Below, in pieces: positions 1-8,022 of a stretch of DNA of 11,006 bases. The stretch spans positions 1-11,006 of the forward strand of contig JBNJFG010000069.1 in assembly GCA_051746665.1 (NCBI GenBank). Reading direction: 5' to 3'. Under the pieces are notes generated by a model. The model was given only the letters and a program-made list of their open reading frames with translations. It made no database searches and was not told the DNA's origin. The translations under genes were made by a program, and so were the position numbers. Every line of letters begins with the position of its first letter. Position 1 is the first letter of the stretch. The stretch is from Halanaerobium sp051746665 (GTDB taxonomy: Bacteria > Bacillota > Halanaerobiia > Halanaerobiales > Halanaerobiaceae).

Positions 1-1257
1 TTAACAGCGCTTTGTTTTCATCTCATCTGATTTAATCAGAGCGTATTCAGTAGCTAAAGAGCCAAAGATTTCTGTAAAGATTGAGGTAAATAAAATAACA
101 TTTAAGATTAACATTGAAATATTTGAAACATTTCCTCCAATATGTATAAAATCTTTTTGAATTATGAAAGCTAAATCGATTGTGATTCCGATCTGTGGTA
201 TCAGACCAAAACCTATGTAATCTTCAACATGCTTGGGGGCGGATGATAATTTAGCACCAAAATGTGCTCCTCCAACTTTTCCAAGCATTCTCATAAATGT
301 ATAAGCAAAAGCTATTATTAAAAAACTTTTATCAAATAAGTTACTAATATCTAATTTTGTTCCAGCCAAAATAAAAAATGTCGCCAGCAGCGGCACAGTT
401 AAAACATCAATCTTATCTGAAACATCAAGCCTGCTTTTAGGTACATTCCGATAAACAAAACCTAAAGTTAAATTTGCAAATAAAGGTGAGATATGAAAAA
501 AGACTGCTGCCGCACTTGTTCCAATAATAGTTGCCAAAATAAGTAGTATTTTTCTGCTTTCAGATCCGCATTTTATCATTAAATGCTGGGAAATATAACC
601 GATTACTAAACCAAGTAAGATAGCTGCTGTAACTCTTAAAAATGGTGTTAAAAACATATTCATAAATGTTAATTCCACTTCTGGAGATGCCAAAATATAA
701 GATAAAGGCTCCATAAATGAAAATATTAAAAGTGCTAAAAACTCATCTAAAGCTAAGACAACCATCAAAGTTGCTGAGTACTCTCCCGGAATACCATATT
801 CTTTTAAAACCATAACAGTTGCAGCTGGAGCAGTTGCAGTAGCTATTGTTCCAAATAAAATGGCCACAAATAGCTCTTTCCCTAATAAAAGCATTATTCC
901 TGAAACTAAAACAAAAGCTCCTATTGACTCAAATAATACTATTAAAGTTAACTCAAACTCTAATTTTTTTAGAATTTTTATGTAAAGAGAAGTACCAATA
1001 CCAAATGAAATAAATGAAACTGCTAATACAGTTATGAAATTTAAGGTGTTTAATAAATAATTATACCAGGCTAAAAATTCTTTTGATAAAAAAGAAAAAT
1101 TACCGACCACACTCTGACTAAACATAGTACCTAATAAAATATAACCAACTACACTAGGAATTCTAAATTTATCTGTTATCGTTTTAACAATAAAAGCTGC
1201 TAGAAATAAAAGCCCAATTAAATAAATTAATTTATGACTTTTATGATTAAGCATCAT
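1..1257 (-). CDS. CPA2-type cation/proton antiporter (Na+/H+ exchanger family)
   Basis: Polytopic membrane protein of 418 aa, almost entirely hydrophobic helices (first at about residues 9-25, last about 376-400), the usual size for the bare membrane domain of the Na+/H+ exchanger family (CPA2, KefB/NapA-like). Visible family signatures are RIPSVVGYILLG (32-43), the TM4-like segment TIATATAPAATVMVLKE (137-153), the acidic pair D171-E172 in a hydrophobic helix (position of the ion-binding Asp pair) and a basic R323/K327 helix. There is no C-terminal TrkA-N or TrkA-C domain, so no visible nucleotide gating. It probably exchanges Na+ or K+ for H+ across the cytoplasmic membrane; the ion cannot be read from sequence. 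The start is uncertain: two tandem ATGs (1255-1257, 1252-1254) lack a good ribosome site, while AGGGAG at 1315-1320 is 9 nt from an in-frame ATT (1303-1305). The stop TAA is at 1-3, so the gene is complete. It is more AT-rich than the jet genes. Confidence 0.88.
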   Translation of the reverse strand: MMLNHKSHKLIYLIGLLFLAAFIVKTITDKFRIPSVVGYILLGTMFSQSVVGNFSFLSKEFLAWYNYLLNTLNFITVLAVSFISFGIGTSLYIKILKKLEFELTLIVLFESIGAFVLVSGIMLLLGKELFVAILFGTIATATAPAATVMVLKEYGIPGEYSATLMVVLALDEFLALLIFSFMEPLSYILASPEVELTFMNMFLTPFLRVTAAILLGLVIGYISQHLMIKCGSESRKILLILATIIGTSAAAVFFHISPLFANLTLGFVYRNVPKSRLDVSDKIDVLTVPLLATFFILAGTKLDISNLFDKSFLIIAFAYTFMRMLGKVGGAHFGAKLSSAPKHVEDYIGFGLIPQIGITIDLAFIIQKDFIHIGGNVSNISMLILNVILFTSIFTEIFGSLATEYALIKSDEMKTKRC

Positions 1258-1473
1258 CCAATACTGCAGACCATTTAAATTCTCTAAGACACCATAATCA
1301 GTAATTTATATCAACTCCCTATAAAATTTATAAATCTAAACTTTTACTAATTATAATTATATATTAATAATCCATCTAAAACAATTATAAATTGCCGATT
1401 CATCTCCGCCCATTAACATAAGCGGGGCTTTCTCGGCTAAACTCGGTAATCCAATTATAATTATCGACGGATT
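1258..1473. other. Intergenic region between dehydrogenase and antiporter genes
   Basis: This 216-bp non-coding stretch lies between two minus-strand genes. The part near the antiporter is very AT-rich and contains a possible Shine-Dalgarno AGGGAG (minus strand, 1315-1320). AATTATAATTAT occurs at 1349-1360 and again at 1453-1464, with a related AATTATAAATT at 1383-1393. The part at 1391-1452 is strikingly GC-rich by comparison and folds into nested inverted repeats, annotated separately. I see no clear intrinsic terminator with a T-tract after the dehydrogenase gene, so read-through into the antiporter gene is possible. I cannot define a promoter here with confidence. Confidence 0.6.
1391..1452 (-). 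repeat. Nested GC-rich inverted repeat; possible IS200/IS605-type end relic or structured leader
   Basis: Outer arms GCCGA (1394-1398) and TCGGC (1433-1437) enclose inner arms CCGC (1406-1409) and GCGG (1422-1425). An alternative outer pairing joins ATTGCCGA (1391-1398) to TCGGTAAT (1445-1452) with one wobble. On the minus strand the segment reads CCGAGAAAGCCCCGC followed by GGGCGGAGATGAATCGGC. One frame ends in RESPAYVNGRR then a stop at 1400-1402. This resembles, from general memory, the hairpin-bearing right ends of IS200/IS605 (tnpB) elements, where the tnpB C-terminus runs into the hairpin. No transposase gene is present. The alternative is a structured 5' leader of the antiporter mRNA, since it lies about 140 nt upstream of that gene's ATG. 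There is no T-tract, so it is not a standard terminator. Confidence 0.35.
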
Positions 1474-2445
1474 TTAGTTCACCTGATTTTTTACCTTTCC
1501 CTCAATAAAGCCTTTTATATTTTCATAAACAATTTCCAATAAACACTGTCTTGATTCCTTAGTTGCCCAGGCTATATGAGGGGTAATAATTGTTTTGTCA
1601 GAAATTAAAAGAGGATTAGATTCGGCGGGAGGTTCATTTTTTAATACATCAAGTGCTGCAGTTTGAACTATACCCGCCTCTAAAGCAGCTGCCAGATCTT
1701 CTTCTATAATTAGACCCCCTCTAGCTGTATTAATTATAATTACATCCTTTTTCATCTGAGCAATACTTTGTTTATTAATCATTCCTGCAGTCTCATTAGT
1801 TAAGGGACAGTGCAGACTTATTATATCAGCCCTTGCATAAAGTTTATTTAAACTTAAAAACTCTATTTCTTCAGTCAAAATATCTGGATCGGCAATCTTT
1901 TGGTCTGGACTGCGGTCATAGACTATAACCTTCATCCCAAAAGCTAATGCCAGTTCAGCAGTCCGTTGGCCGATACTTCCAAAACCAATAATTCCTAAAG
2001 TTCTATTTTTAAGCTCAATTAAAGGGTAATTCCAAAAACAAAAATCTTCAGACTGACTCCATTCTTTTCCTTTTACTGCTCTATTATGTTCACCTATCTG
2101 TAATGATGCTTCTAAAATTAGAGCCAGAGTAAATTGTGCTACTGCATTTGTACTGTAATCGGGAGCATTTGTTACAATTACATCATTTTCTGCTGCTGCT
2201 TTTATATCTACTACATTATATCCTGTCGCTAAAATTCCCACATATTTTAACTCAGGTAGAGCTTCTATTGTTTTTCTTTTGATGGGAGTTTTGTTGGTGA
2301 GTAAAATATCTGCTTCTTGAGATCTTTCCATAATTTTATTTTCCGGGGTCCGATCATAAACTTCAAATTCGCCTAAGTTTTTTATCTCATCCCAGCTTAA
2401 ATCACCGGGATTGACTGCATAGCCATCTAAAACCACAATTTTCAT
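1474..2445 (-). CDS. D-isomer-specific 2-hydroxyacid dehydrogenase (glycerate dehydrogenase/hydroxypyruvate reductase-like)
   Basis: NAD(P)-dependent oxidoreductase of 323 aa, the normal length for the family, which interconverts 2-keto acids and D-2-hydroxyacids in the cytoplasm. The Rossmann nucleotide site is GFGSIG (154-159), followed by Asp177 at the end of the next strand, which favours NAD(H). The catalytic triad is visible as Arg242 (TARGG), Glu271 (LKNEPP) and His290 (ITPHIAWAT). The substrate-side motif ATGYNVVD (73-80) and the FWNYPLIEL segment (137-145) before the Rossmann fold look like hydroxypyruvate reductase/glycerate dehydrogenase relatives, but the exact substrate is not certain. 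The ATG is supported by GGAGG at 2454-2458, 8 nt upstream. Start and jetD stop overlap as ATGA, so translation is probably coupled to jetD. A metabolic enzyme in this position is unexpected, and it may simply be a read-through passenger. Confidence 0.93.
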   Translation of the reverse strand: MKIVVLDGYAVNPGDLSWDEIKNLGEFEVYDRTPENKIMERSQEADILLTNKTPIKRKTIEALPELKYVGILATGYNVVDIKAAAENDVIVTNAPDYSTNAVAQFTLALILEASLQIGEHNRAVKGKEWSQSEDFCFWNYPLIELKNRTLGIIGFGSIGQRTAELALAFGMKVIVYDRSPDQKIADPDILTEEIEFLSLNKLYARADIISLHCPLTNETAGMINKQSIAQMKKDVIIINTARGGLIIEEDLAAALEAGIVQTAALDVLKNEPPAESNPLLISDKTIITPHIAWATKESRQCLLEIVYENIKGFIEGKVKNQVN

Positions 2446-3566
2446 TTTCTTTTCCTCCAGTTTTTATAAACTTCTAAAGTGATGAGTTCCTGAGGCAGCC
2501 TCAGATCATTTTCCCAGGCCTGTTTAAGTTCTGCTGCCAGCTCATCCAAATTCTGTTCTTTAAATTCAGCCAGAACCCTCTTCAAAACTTCTTCATTTTT
2601 ATTCTGCCGCTTCTGTAAGGAATAAAATTTTTCACTTTTCTCTAAAAGAAGCTGATAATATTCTCCCAACAGCCTAATTTCAAACTCAGGATATTTATCT
2701 TTTAAAGCAGTATAAATTGCCAGTCCTTCTGGATCCAGGTCACCAGCATAATAAATATTAAGCCTCTTAATCATCTGCTGCCTCTGCTTAGAATTATTTT
2801 CTGCTGACTCAATTCCCAGCAGCTCTTCCAGAAAAGAAAAGCTTCTGATAATTCTTTTTCCCTGACCATAAATCACAGTATCAAAATCCTGACTGAAGAT
2901 ATTAATCCCTGCAGTCAGAGCCTTTTTAGCACCAATAAAAGCGGAATGATTTTCCATAATTAAAATATTATTGATCTGAGTTGGATCCACTGACCAGTAA
3001 ACAAAAAGGTGATTATACTGCTGTGCCTTAAGCTCAGCCAAGCTCAAATTTAAATTGCTTAATAGTTTTTTTCCCTCAGCTCTACTTAAATATTTCTCAT
3101 CAGCAAATAATTCCAGAGAACGCTCCTCTCGACTTGCCCATTCCCGCTCAGATTTACTGCTTAAAAATTTAGTCAGCCGAAAAAGCTTTTGTTTTAATGC
3201 TTGTGTCTGTTTTGCCGGCCTTTTGAGATAATAACTTAGATTCAGCTGTCGGGATATTTTTAAAATATCTTTATCAGGCCAATGCTGGTAATTTTCTTTT
3301 AGCAGGCTCCATCGCTTTTTAAGTTGAGGCTGGCGTTGATTAAAATCAGAATTTTTGATTGATCTTATTTTAGCTTCAGTTTCCAGCTTTTTTAAAAGCT
3401 GATAGAGATTTTGATAACCACCAGCTCTTTGATAGGCAGAACTCCCACCCAGCTCAGCCTGAATATAGTTTTCTAAATCAGATAATTGAAAACGGAGTCT
3501 TTTCGCCAGTACTTCTTTTTTGAATTTTTCAAAAAGCTTAATCCACTTTTGCTCGTCTTTCACCAT
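2442..3566 (-). CDS. jetD: Wadjet subunit JetD: TOPRIM-domain DNA nuclease (topoisomerase VI A-like)
   Basis: 374-aa protein, the usual size for JetD. The N-terminal half (1-185) is basic and helical, consistent with the arm/winged-helix DNA-binding part. The C-terminal half carries the TOPRIM signature: Glu205 in ILIMENHSAF (201-210) and the metal-binding DLD of GDLDPEG (275-281; Asp276, Asp278). Near the C-terminus RLPQELITLE (356-365) resembles the conserved acidic tail of this family. In Wadjet systems JetD cuts small circular DNA after JetABC loop extrusion. It is the last jet gene and its start lies inside the jetC 3' end (29-nt overlap). AGGTGA at 3570-3575 is very close to this ATG; the next codon is GTG (3561-3563), 6 nt from AGGTGA, so a start one codon later is possible. 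All key acidic residues are present, so the nuclease looks intact. Confidence 0.88.
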   Translation of the reverse strand: MVKDEQKWIKLFEKFKKEVLAKRLRFQLSDLENYIQAELGGSSAYQRAGGYQNLYQLLKKLETEAKIRSIKNSDFNQRQPQLKKRWSLLKENYQHWPDKDILKISRQLNLSYYLKRPAKQTQALKQKLFRLTKFLSSKSEREWASREERSLELFADEKYLSRAEGKKLLSNLNLSLAELKAQQYNHLFVYWSVDPTQINNILIMENHSAFIGAKKALTAGINIFSQDFDTVIYGQGKRIIRSFSFLEELLGIESAENNSKQRQQMIKRLNIYYAGDLDPEGLAIYTALKDKYPEFEIRLLGEYYQLLLEKSEKFYSLQKRQNKNEEVLKRVLAEFKEQNLDELAAELKQAWENDLRLPQELITLEVYKNWRKRK

Positions 3567-6500
3567 AAATCACCTGGCCCTTTACAACTCCCTGATTCTT
3601 TTCTGTATCAACAATCTCTAAAGCCCAGAAAACTGGGAAACGCTCACTGATTTCAGTTTTAATAATCTCTGGTGCGGCAAAGGCAACTAGCTGAAAATTA
3701 AGTTTATCAGCTATTTTAAAAATCGGATCCAGCACATGAGAGGCCGATGCCTTACCAAAAGGATTATCCAGAAAAAGCACAGTCCAGGGATTTGTTTTAT
3801 CAAAACGCTGTTTTTTATAATTTAAAAGCATCATCATCATAAAAGCATTAATTGAAAGTGACTGACCACCACTCCCCTCCGGTCCATTACCCTTACCCTG
3901 GATAACTGATTCCCAGTCAGAATAAAAATAATCCTGGGGTCTGGCATGCAGAAACTCATTTTTTTCTGTCATTTTATAAACCTGTAGTACAGGATAACGA
4001 CCGCGCAGTGCCCGAGAAAAAAGAGCTGCATCTCCACAGAATTCTTTTAATTTATAATCTGGCAGCTGTTCTACATCGATTTCTTCTCGATTAAATTTAT
4101 TGATCAGCTCTAAAAAATATTCTTTAAGTTCTGCAATTATCTCTTCTTCATCATCTGGCAGCAGATCATCCCGGCGCAGTCGGACTAAAGGAAAAGCAAA
4201 GCCGCGCTGGTTATGATAAACCATATTGCTGATCATTTCCTTCATCGAGGTTATCAATCGCATTACATGGATTGCCGAACGCTCAGCCCACTGCAGTCTG
4301 GCTTCTTCTGCTTCTTTTTTATTGCGATCAATTGTATTTAGCTCATTATTAATATATTCCTTAAATGAATTTAGCATTTCAAAATTATACTGATAGTCAT
4401 TGGCTCTAAAATTATGCAGCAGTTTTTCGTTGATGCTGTTTTTTAAAGTTATATTTTCTACCACATCTTTGACATCATTTTTAAAATGATAAAAATTATC
4501 TTCAGTTTTTTCCCGCAGAGCTTTAAGCTTATTTTCAATACTTCGGTAGTCACTCTCCCAGCTTTCAATTACTGCTGCCGGAGAATCCTTAAGCTCTTCT
4601 TTAATCCCAGCATTCAGCTCACCTTTAGCTGCTTCCAGCTGATAGTATTCTAACTTGTTGCTCAGATTATTATAGGTCTGCAGTTTTTCCTGATAATTTA
4701 AAATCATCTCCTCCAGCTTTGAAAGATAATCTCTAGTTTCACTCAGTTCTTTTTTGATTTCTAATTCTTTAATTTTTAGGTCAATATCTTCCCAGTTTTG
4801 AACTGAGCGCTGAAAACGATCTTTAATTTCAGCTGCCTTTTCTTCCAGCTCATTTTCCATTGATTCCAGCTGACCTCTGCGGACTAAAATTTCTTCTTTC
4901 AAGCTTTGAGCCTCTTTAGCTTCTTTTTTAAGCTGCTCTTTTATTTCTTCCAGAGCAGTCTTAAGCTGACTTTTATTTTTAAAATCATAGTTTCGCTGCT
5001 CCCAGTCAGCTGTGAGCTGATTCAATTCAGCTTTCACCTCATTAATTTCACTTAAAAGCTTCTGCAGTCCTGCTTCTAAATATTTCAACTCAGCTTCTTT
5101 TTCTTCCTCTTTTTTCTGCAGAGAAATAATCTCTTCATAATTTTTATAAACCTGATGCTGACGGAAATCATAGAGCCTGGGATGCTGTTTTTGCGGAGCA
5201 ATATTTAGTTCTTCTTTTTTGAATTCACTTTTAAGCAGAGCTTCTTCTTCACTCAACATTTCATTCAAACTGCTGGTAAATTCTCGGTAAGCCTGGAGCC
5301 AGTTTTGATAATCATTTTCCAAGCTCAGCTCTTTTTTCTGGTTTTTTTTCTGCTCTAGCTTTTTTTCTATAAGCAGCTCATCCAGGCGTTCAATCTCAGC
5401 AAGTGCTTCTTGATAACGGCTTTCTTTCTGTTCTAAATCTCTGCTGGCCTCGAGATAATCTGAAACCTTTTCTTTATTTTTTGTTAGCTCACTCAACTCT
5501 TTTTCTTTTTTTTGATATTCATTATTAAGACCGCTTATTTTTTCGCTATTATTTTTAATTTTCTGCTCATATTTTTTTATTTTAAGCTGCAGAGCTTCTA
5601 ATTCAGCCTCTTCTTTTTCGATTTTAGTCTTTATTTCAGCTGCTGACTCTTCTGCCAGCATAGTTTCTGCCTGATAATTAAGCTGGTTTAGATTTTTAAG
5701 CTTACGCTCCAAAATCGAGATTGTTTGACTGATCTCAGCCTCTTTATTTTTTAAACCACTAAACCACTGCTTAAAATCACTTTTAGATTCAGTGAAATTC
5801 TTTTCTTTACCAGTCAGCAGTTTAAAAGGAAGTTCTGAGTCACTGCCGTCCAGCTGATGATTAATAAAAATTGGAACTGCAAAATGTGAAATTTCATCTA
5901 GAGTAATATTAGCTTTAATTTTTTCCCAATCTGACTCATAAACTACAACCAGTCCGTATGGCAGTAAGGGATAGTCATTTAAATATTTTTCGCGGTCATC
6001 AACCAGCTCAAACAAAAATTCACTGCCGTAATAGACGCGGATATCCAGCTTCTTAATCATCTGATAGAGCCTTTTCTGCTCTAAACTGGCCACCCAGTAT
6101 TCTCGATCATTTAAATTCAAATCCAGCTGAAGCTCAAACTTATTTGCATTCAGCTCCTGCAGGCTCTCTTGTTTATCATTAATTAGTTTTAAAAGCTCAT
6201 TTTTCTGCTGCTGCAGCCACTGCTTGCTGTAAAATTCTTCAAACTTATCTAGATTTAAGCTTTTAATGAATTGAGAAAAAAGTTTATCTTCAGCCTGCTT
6301 TTGTTTTTTAAGCCCTGCTTTTAAATTTTCAAGCTTAGTCTCCTGAGCCGCAGCCTGAACAGCGAGCTGCTGTTTCTTGTCCTCAAGTTTTTCCTGCTGC
6401 TCCTGCTGCTTTTTTAAATTTTCTTCTAAGTTTTCCAGTTTAGAATTTATCTGATCTATATCATTTTCAAGATTCTGCAGCAGATACTCCGGAGTCTCCA

Positions 6501-8022
6501 GCTCTAGTGGATTGCAAAAGTGAGCCAGTTCTTTTTTTTCAGCTTTCACCTTTTTTTCATGGTGTTCATATTCTAACTGAAGCTGCTGCTCATTTCTAAT
6601 CGTTTGCTCTATGTTTTTTTCCTGTTCTTCCAGCTGCTTAAGATTCTGTTCTAAATATTTCTGATAAGAATAGTAGCCGCCTGAGGATTGTTTAATCTCA
6701 GTATTTAGATCTGCTATTTTGGCGGCTGTTTCTTTTTTTAGCTGCCTGATTTCTGCTTCCAGTTCTTTAAATTCTGTCTTTTCTTTAAGAATATTAATTT
6801 TTTCTCTTTTAGTCGCAGCTTCTACCTCCAGCGCCTCTAATTTAAGATATTTTTGATTCAGCTTCAGCTGCAGTTCTTCTGCTTCCAGCTGTTTTAGCTG
6901 TTCTGCTAATTCTTGATGCTCCTGTTCTGCCTTTTTCTGCTTCAACTGCAGCTGATTTAAGGAACGCATTTTTTTAACATATTTCAAGTTTTCAGATTCA
7001 AAATTAAGTTCTTTGATTCTGCCTTCAGTTTTTTTCTTTTCTCGCTGACTGCGGCGGAGTTCATTTTCTAAAAAAGTTTTACGGTCTGCAATACCCCGTA
7101 GATAATTATTTCCCCGCTCTCTGATCATTTCTCTAGTCTCTTTAAGCCGCAGACCCTGCTCGGCATCACTTAAAAGAGGTTCAACCATCTGAGCTAAAGT
7201 TTTTAAATCTTCTCTTCTAGATAACAGCTCAGGTAGATTGCGGGCTATTTTTACATTATCCACAAAAATATTGAGCAGAGAATTTTTCTCTCGCTCATTG
7301 TAATAGCTGATGCTCTCACTAACAGCAGGAATAATCAGCTGGTCAAAAAGCGCCTTATTATCTTTGGCCTGGGAGAAATATTTTTCAAGACCTCCCTCAC
7401 TGCGGTTAATATTTTTCATAATTTCCCACTCAGAGCGGTAAATGCCGTGGCTGCTTAGATACTGATAGTATTCTGAGTTAAGACTGGAAACAGCTGTTTT
7501 TGAATATCTGATAAAATCAGCCCGGTTCTGATCGACAAATTCTTCCATCCGTTCATATTCCAACACCTGATCACTGCTTTTAGTATATAAGGGAAGATTA
7601 GTCAGACTAAAGCGGCTGTCACCCTGATACTGATGGGTATAGAGAAAATATTTCAAACCCACCTTACCTGTTTCATCATTAGTACTCTGCTGTTTATGAG
7701 CGGAAATACAGATTCCTGTTAAAAGTTTTTTATCCTCGTTTCCATCAAGCCTCCACTCCAGCACTACATGAAAGCTATAAGGCTGAAAAACCTGATAGCG
7801 GTCATAAAACATTCCTTCCAGCTTATTTCCATTGCGCTTGCCCCAGGCTGTTCCGGGAAGTAAGAGTTGAGATATCAGCTGCAGCATTACTCCCTTACCA
7901 CTCCCATTCTGTAGGGTAAAGAGACTGTGGTCTGACTCTAAATCAAAAATTGAATTACGGTGCTGTTTCTGAAAACCATCATACTTATTGCCTGTAATTC
8001 GAACTTTACTCAGTCTGGGCAT
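3538..8022 (-). CDS. jetC: Wadjet subunit JetC: SMC/MukB-like coiled-coil ATPase
   Basis: 1494-aa SMC-like motor, in the large size range expected of MukB and type III JetC rather than the shorter type I JetC. The N-terminal head has a Walker A-like LQNGSGKG (37-44). Two long charged coiled coils follow (about 270-630 and 750-1270), separated by a globular hinge-like domain (about 635-745). The C-terminal head has the ABC signature GSGGQSLS (1383-1390) and Walker B VLFLDNPFGKAS (about 1415-1426, Asp1419). With JetA and JetB it should form a dimeric ATP-driven loop-extruding complex on DNA. Two oddities are Gly44 in place of the usual Ser/Thr of Walker A and Asn1420 where SMC proteins have the catalytic Glu; both may be family traits. 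The ATG is supported by GGAGGA at 8032-8037, 9 nt upstream. It overlaps jetB by 17 nt and jetD by 29 nt. Several A8 tracts occur in the coiled-coil part. Confidence 0.9.
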   Translation of the reverse strand: MPRLSKVRITGNKYDGFQKQHRNSIFDLESDHSLFTLQNGSGKGVMLQLISQLLLPGTAWGKRNGNKLEGMFYDRYQVFQPYSFHVVLEWRLDGNEDKKLLTGICISAHKQQSTNDETGKVGLKYFLYTHQYQGDSRFSLTNLPLYTKSSDQVLEYERMEEFVDQNRADFIRYSKTAVSSLNSEYYQYLSSHGIYRSEWEIMKNINRSEGGLEKYFSQAKDNKALFDQLIIPAVSESISYYNEREKNSLLNIFVDNVKIARNLPELLSRREDLKTLAQMVEPLLSDAEQGLRLKETREMIRERGNNYLRGIADRKTFLENELRRSQREKKKTEGRIKELNFESENLKYVKKMRSLNQLQLKQKKAEQEHQELAEQLKQLEAEELQLKLNQKYLKLEALEVEAATKREKINILKEKTEFKELEAEIRQLKKETAAKIADLNTEIKQSSGGYYSYQKYLEQNLKQLEEQEKNIEQTIRNEQQLQLEYEHHEKKVKAEKKELAHFCNPLELETPEYLLQNLENDIDQINSKLENLEENLKKQQEQQEKLEDKKQQLAVQAAAQETKLENLKAGLKKQKQAEDKLFSQFIKSLNLDKFEEFYSKQWLQQQKNELLKLINDKQESLQELNANKFELQLDLNLNDREYWVASLEQKRLYQMIKKLDIRVYYGSEFLFELVDDREKYLNDYPLLPYGLVVVYESDWEKIKANITLDEISHFAVPIFINHQLDGSDSELPFKLLTGKEKNFTESKSDFKQWFSGLKNKEAEISQTISILERKLKNLNQLNYQAETMLAEESAAEIKTKIEKEEAELEALQLKIKKYEQKIKNNSEKISGLNNEYQKKEKELSELTKNKEKVSDYLEASRDLEQKESRYQEALAEIERLDELLIEKKLEQKKNQKKELSLENDYQNWLQAYREFTSSLNEMLSEEEALLKSEFKKEELNIAPQKQHPRLYDFRQHQVYKNYEEIISLQKKEEEKEAELKYLEAGLQKLLSEINEVKAELNQLTADWEQRNYDFKNKSQLKTALEEIKEQLKKEAKEAQSLKEEILVRRGQLESMENELEEKAAEIKDRFQRSVQNWEDIDLKIKELEIKKELSETRDYLSKLEEMILNYQEKLQTYNNLSNKLEYYQLEAAKGELNAGIKEELKDSPAAVIESWESDYRSIENKLKALREKTEDNFYHFKNDVKDVVENITLKNSINEKLLHNFRANDYQYNFEMLNSFKEYINNELNTIDRNKKEAEEARLQWAERSAIHVMRLITSMKEMISNMVYHNQRGFAFPLVRLRRDDLLPDDEEEIIAELKEYFLELINKFNREEIDVEQLPDYKLKEFCGDAALFSRALRGRYPVLQVYKMTEKNEFLHARPQDYFYSDWESVIQGKGNGPEGSGGQSLSINAFMMMMLLNYKKQRFDKTNPWTVLFLDNPFGKASASHVLDPIFKIADKLNFQLVAFAAPEIIKTEISERFPVFWALEIVDTEKNQGVVKGQVIYGERRAKVD

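Noticed and set aside
1391..1440. Intrinsic terminator for the dehydrogenase gene
   Set aside because: The inverted repeat has no T-tract following it on the minus strand and its stems are interrupted by large unpaired stretches.
3538..8022. JetC as housekeeping SMC, MukB, SbcC or RecN
   Set aside because: The gene is embedded between kleisin-like, winged-helix and TOPRIM nuclease genes in Wadjet order, and the DNPFGKAS Walker B and NGSGKG Walker A differ from those housekeeping proteins.
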